Assembly (NCBI RefSeq): GCF_020886695.1 | Contig: NZ_AP024485.1 | Span: 1 to 64,000, forward strand | Source of the DNA: Pseudodesulfovibrio sediminis | GTDB taxonomy: Bacteria; Desulfobacterota; Desulfovibrionia; Desulfovibrionales; Desulfovibrionaceae | Direction of reading: 5' to 3' | Length of the DNA: 64,000 bases | Shown: one piece after another, positions 63,009-64,000 of the stretch | Layout: every line of letters begins with the position of its first letter | Position numbering within the stretch: position 1 is the stretch's first letter | Translations under genes and position numbers: made by a program | The notes under the pieces: generated by a model | Database searches by the model: none | What the model saw: only the letters and a program-made list of their open reading frames with translations | What the model was told of the DNA's origin: nothing

Positions 63009-64000
63009 ATGAAAGAAGAGAGTCGTACATTGAGTTGGCGGACTGCACGATGGCTGGTTGCCGTGGTGTGTCTGGCCGTTTTGCTCGCCTGTGTGAAGCG
63101 GGGAGGTGACACGATTGTAGAGACGTCCTCTGCATCGGACCCAGCCGCTCCTGTAGAAGTGGTGGAGCAATGCCCGGAGCAGCCTGAGACACTCCCCAAG
63201 CCTCAACCTGAGATGCTCGCTGTTCAGCCCGTTAGCCTTGTTCAGCCTCGGATAACGAGTGCGTTGACCCTGCGTCCTGTGCGGGAGCCGGCCTTTGTTC
63301 CGGCCTGTGACATGTTCTTTCCTCTTTCCAATGTGGAAGGGGTCGCGAGCAATGCCAAAATAGATATCAAAAGTCAGGGCCTTACTTCCTGGAATTCACT
63401 GGTCGACCCGGTGCAGCGCAGCCTTGAGTATGCCCTGAACATGCCTAAGAACACCCCCGCCCTGGTTCGGCCCGGTATGGTCCTGACCTGGGGACAGGTG
63501 GTGCAGTCTCTGGAAGAATTTCTCGATCTGCTGCCGTATCTCGACAATGACCCCGAACTGCTCGCTCGTCGTTTTGTCTGGTATGGAATGCGAAAGAAGC
63601 CTGTCATGACAGGATATTATACGCCTGAGATCGAAGGGAGCCTGACTCGACGCCCCGGATATGATTTTCCCATCTACGGCGTGCCGTCGGACTTGCGTTA
63701 CGGCAAGGTGCGCGGGTTCAAGCAGTTTTATCGGGTCGAGAAGGGCCGGGTGCTGCCGTACTACGAACGGGGTGATATGGATGTCCGCAAGGTGCTCGCC
63801 GGGCAGGGGCTTGAAATTGCCTGGGCCAAAGATCCCGTGGATGTCTTCTATATGCAGGTGGAAGGGTGCGGACGGTTGAGATTGCCGGACGGCACCACGA
63901 GCAACCTGCTTTACGGGGCCAAAAACGGACACGGCTTCCGTAGTCTGGGTCGAATTCTCCATGCCAAGGGACTCCTGCCAAAAGGCAAGCTGTCCAAAGA
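63009..64000 (+). CDS. mltA: MltA-type murein transglycosylase, 3' end beyond window
   Basis: The frame opens at ATG 63009 and stays open to the window edge (330 codons). A lipoprotein signal ends in VLLAC at about residue 28. MltA motifs follow: TGYYTPEIEGSLTRR, then VDVFYMQVEGCGRLRLPDG. It should cleave peptidoglycan glycan strands to 1,6-anhydro ends in the envelope. It lies 32 bases after the DUF89-like gene, probably cotranscribed. Part of the catalytic barrel and any 3D domain are cut off. Confidence 0.88.
   Translation, partial: MKEESRTLSWRTARWLVAVVCLAVLLACVKRGGDTIVETSSASDPAAPVEVVEQCPEQPETLPKPQPEMLAVQPVSLVQPRITSALTLRPVREPAFVPACDMFFPLSNVEGVASNAKIDIKSQGLTSWNSLVDPVQRSLEYALNMPKNTPALVRPGMVLTWGQVVQSLEEFLDLLPYLDNDPELLARRFVWYGMRKKPVMTGYYTPEIEGSLTRRPGYDFPIYGVPSDLRYGKVRGFKQFYRVEKGRVLPYYERGDMDVRKVLAGQGLEIAWAKDPVDVFYMQVEGCGRLRLPDGTTSNLLYGAKNGHGFRSLGRILHAKGLLPKGKLSK

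Overview
The window reads as core chromosome of a flagellated, Gram-negative Desulfovibrio-like sulfate reducer (Desulfovibrionales, possibly Pseudodesulfovibrio). This rests on gene order and content: a two-subunit glycine dehydrogenase, NikR, FolE2, a FlgM gene paired with a DVU0524-type partner, a second DnaA-like protein, lipoproteins plus L- and P-ring genes (outer membrane), and sigma-54 and sigma-28 promoters in front of flagellar genes. I see no insertion sequence, prophage, CRISPR array or rRNA.

Layout. 0.1-1.5 kb: a diverged dnaA paralogue ending at an intrinsic terminator. 1.6-13.3 kb, minus strand: rpsB-tsf, then pyrH-frr-uppS-cdsA-dxr-rseP-tsaB-hyuB (ribosome, nucleotide, isoprenoid and envelope housekeeping), preceded by a ParB-like gene and a spore-photoproduct-lyase-family radical SAM gene. 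13.6-23.2 kb, mostly plus: an EF-G paralogue, plsC, RNase J, a lipoprotein, several unrecognised proteins, a ClC channel with CBS domains, and a membrane protein behind a leader with a small ORF and two perfect inverted repeats. 23.3-28.3 kb, minus: the glycine cleavage operon gcvH-gcvPA-gcvPB-lpdA-yhcH, with a terminator-like hairpin after gcvH and no gcvT. 28.6-38.4 kb, plus: methyltransferase-nikR-folE2, a secreted protein, an orphan mini flagellar rod protein with a sigma-54 promoter, a COG2509 flavoprotein, a sigma-54 activator with a GAFTHA loop, a 1,123-residue TPR protein, and amrB.

38.4-49.5 kb, minus: a short thioredoxin/glutaredoxin-fold gene that appears frameshifted and ends in an apparent in-frame UGA (UXX-stop selenoprotein type); then the classical tRNA-Gly / rimP-nusA-ylxR-infB-ylxP-rbfA-nrnA-truB-rpsO-pnp translation and RNA-decay cluster, with a highly structured rpsO-pnp spacer. 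49.8-60.2 kb, plus: flgF-flgG-flgA-flgH-flgI-flgJ-flgN-flgK-flgL-csrA-fliW, which builds the distal rod, rings and hook-filament junction and then the CsrA/FliW switch. 60.2-61.0 kb, minus: flgM and its partner under a near-perfect sigma-28 promoter. 61.2 kb to the end, plus: a large DUF89-like protein and an MltA-type lytic transglycosylase cut by the window edge.

The most unusual items are the UXX-stop selenoprotein-like gene with a SECIS-like hairpin and an upstream frameshift, a beta-rich module present once in FlgK and twice in FlgL, the DnaA paralogue with altered DNA-recognition residues, and the attenuator-like hairpin between gcvH and gcvPA.
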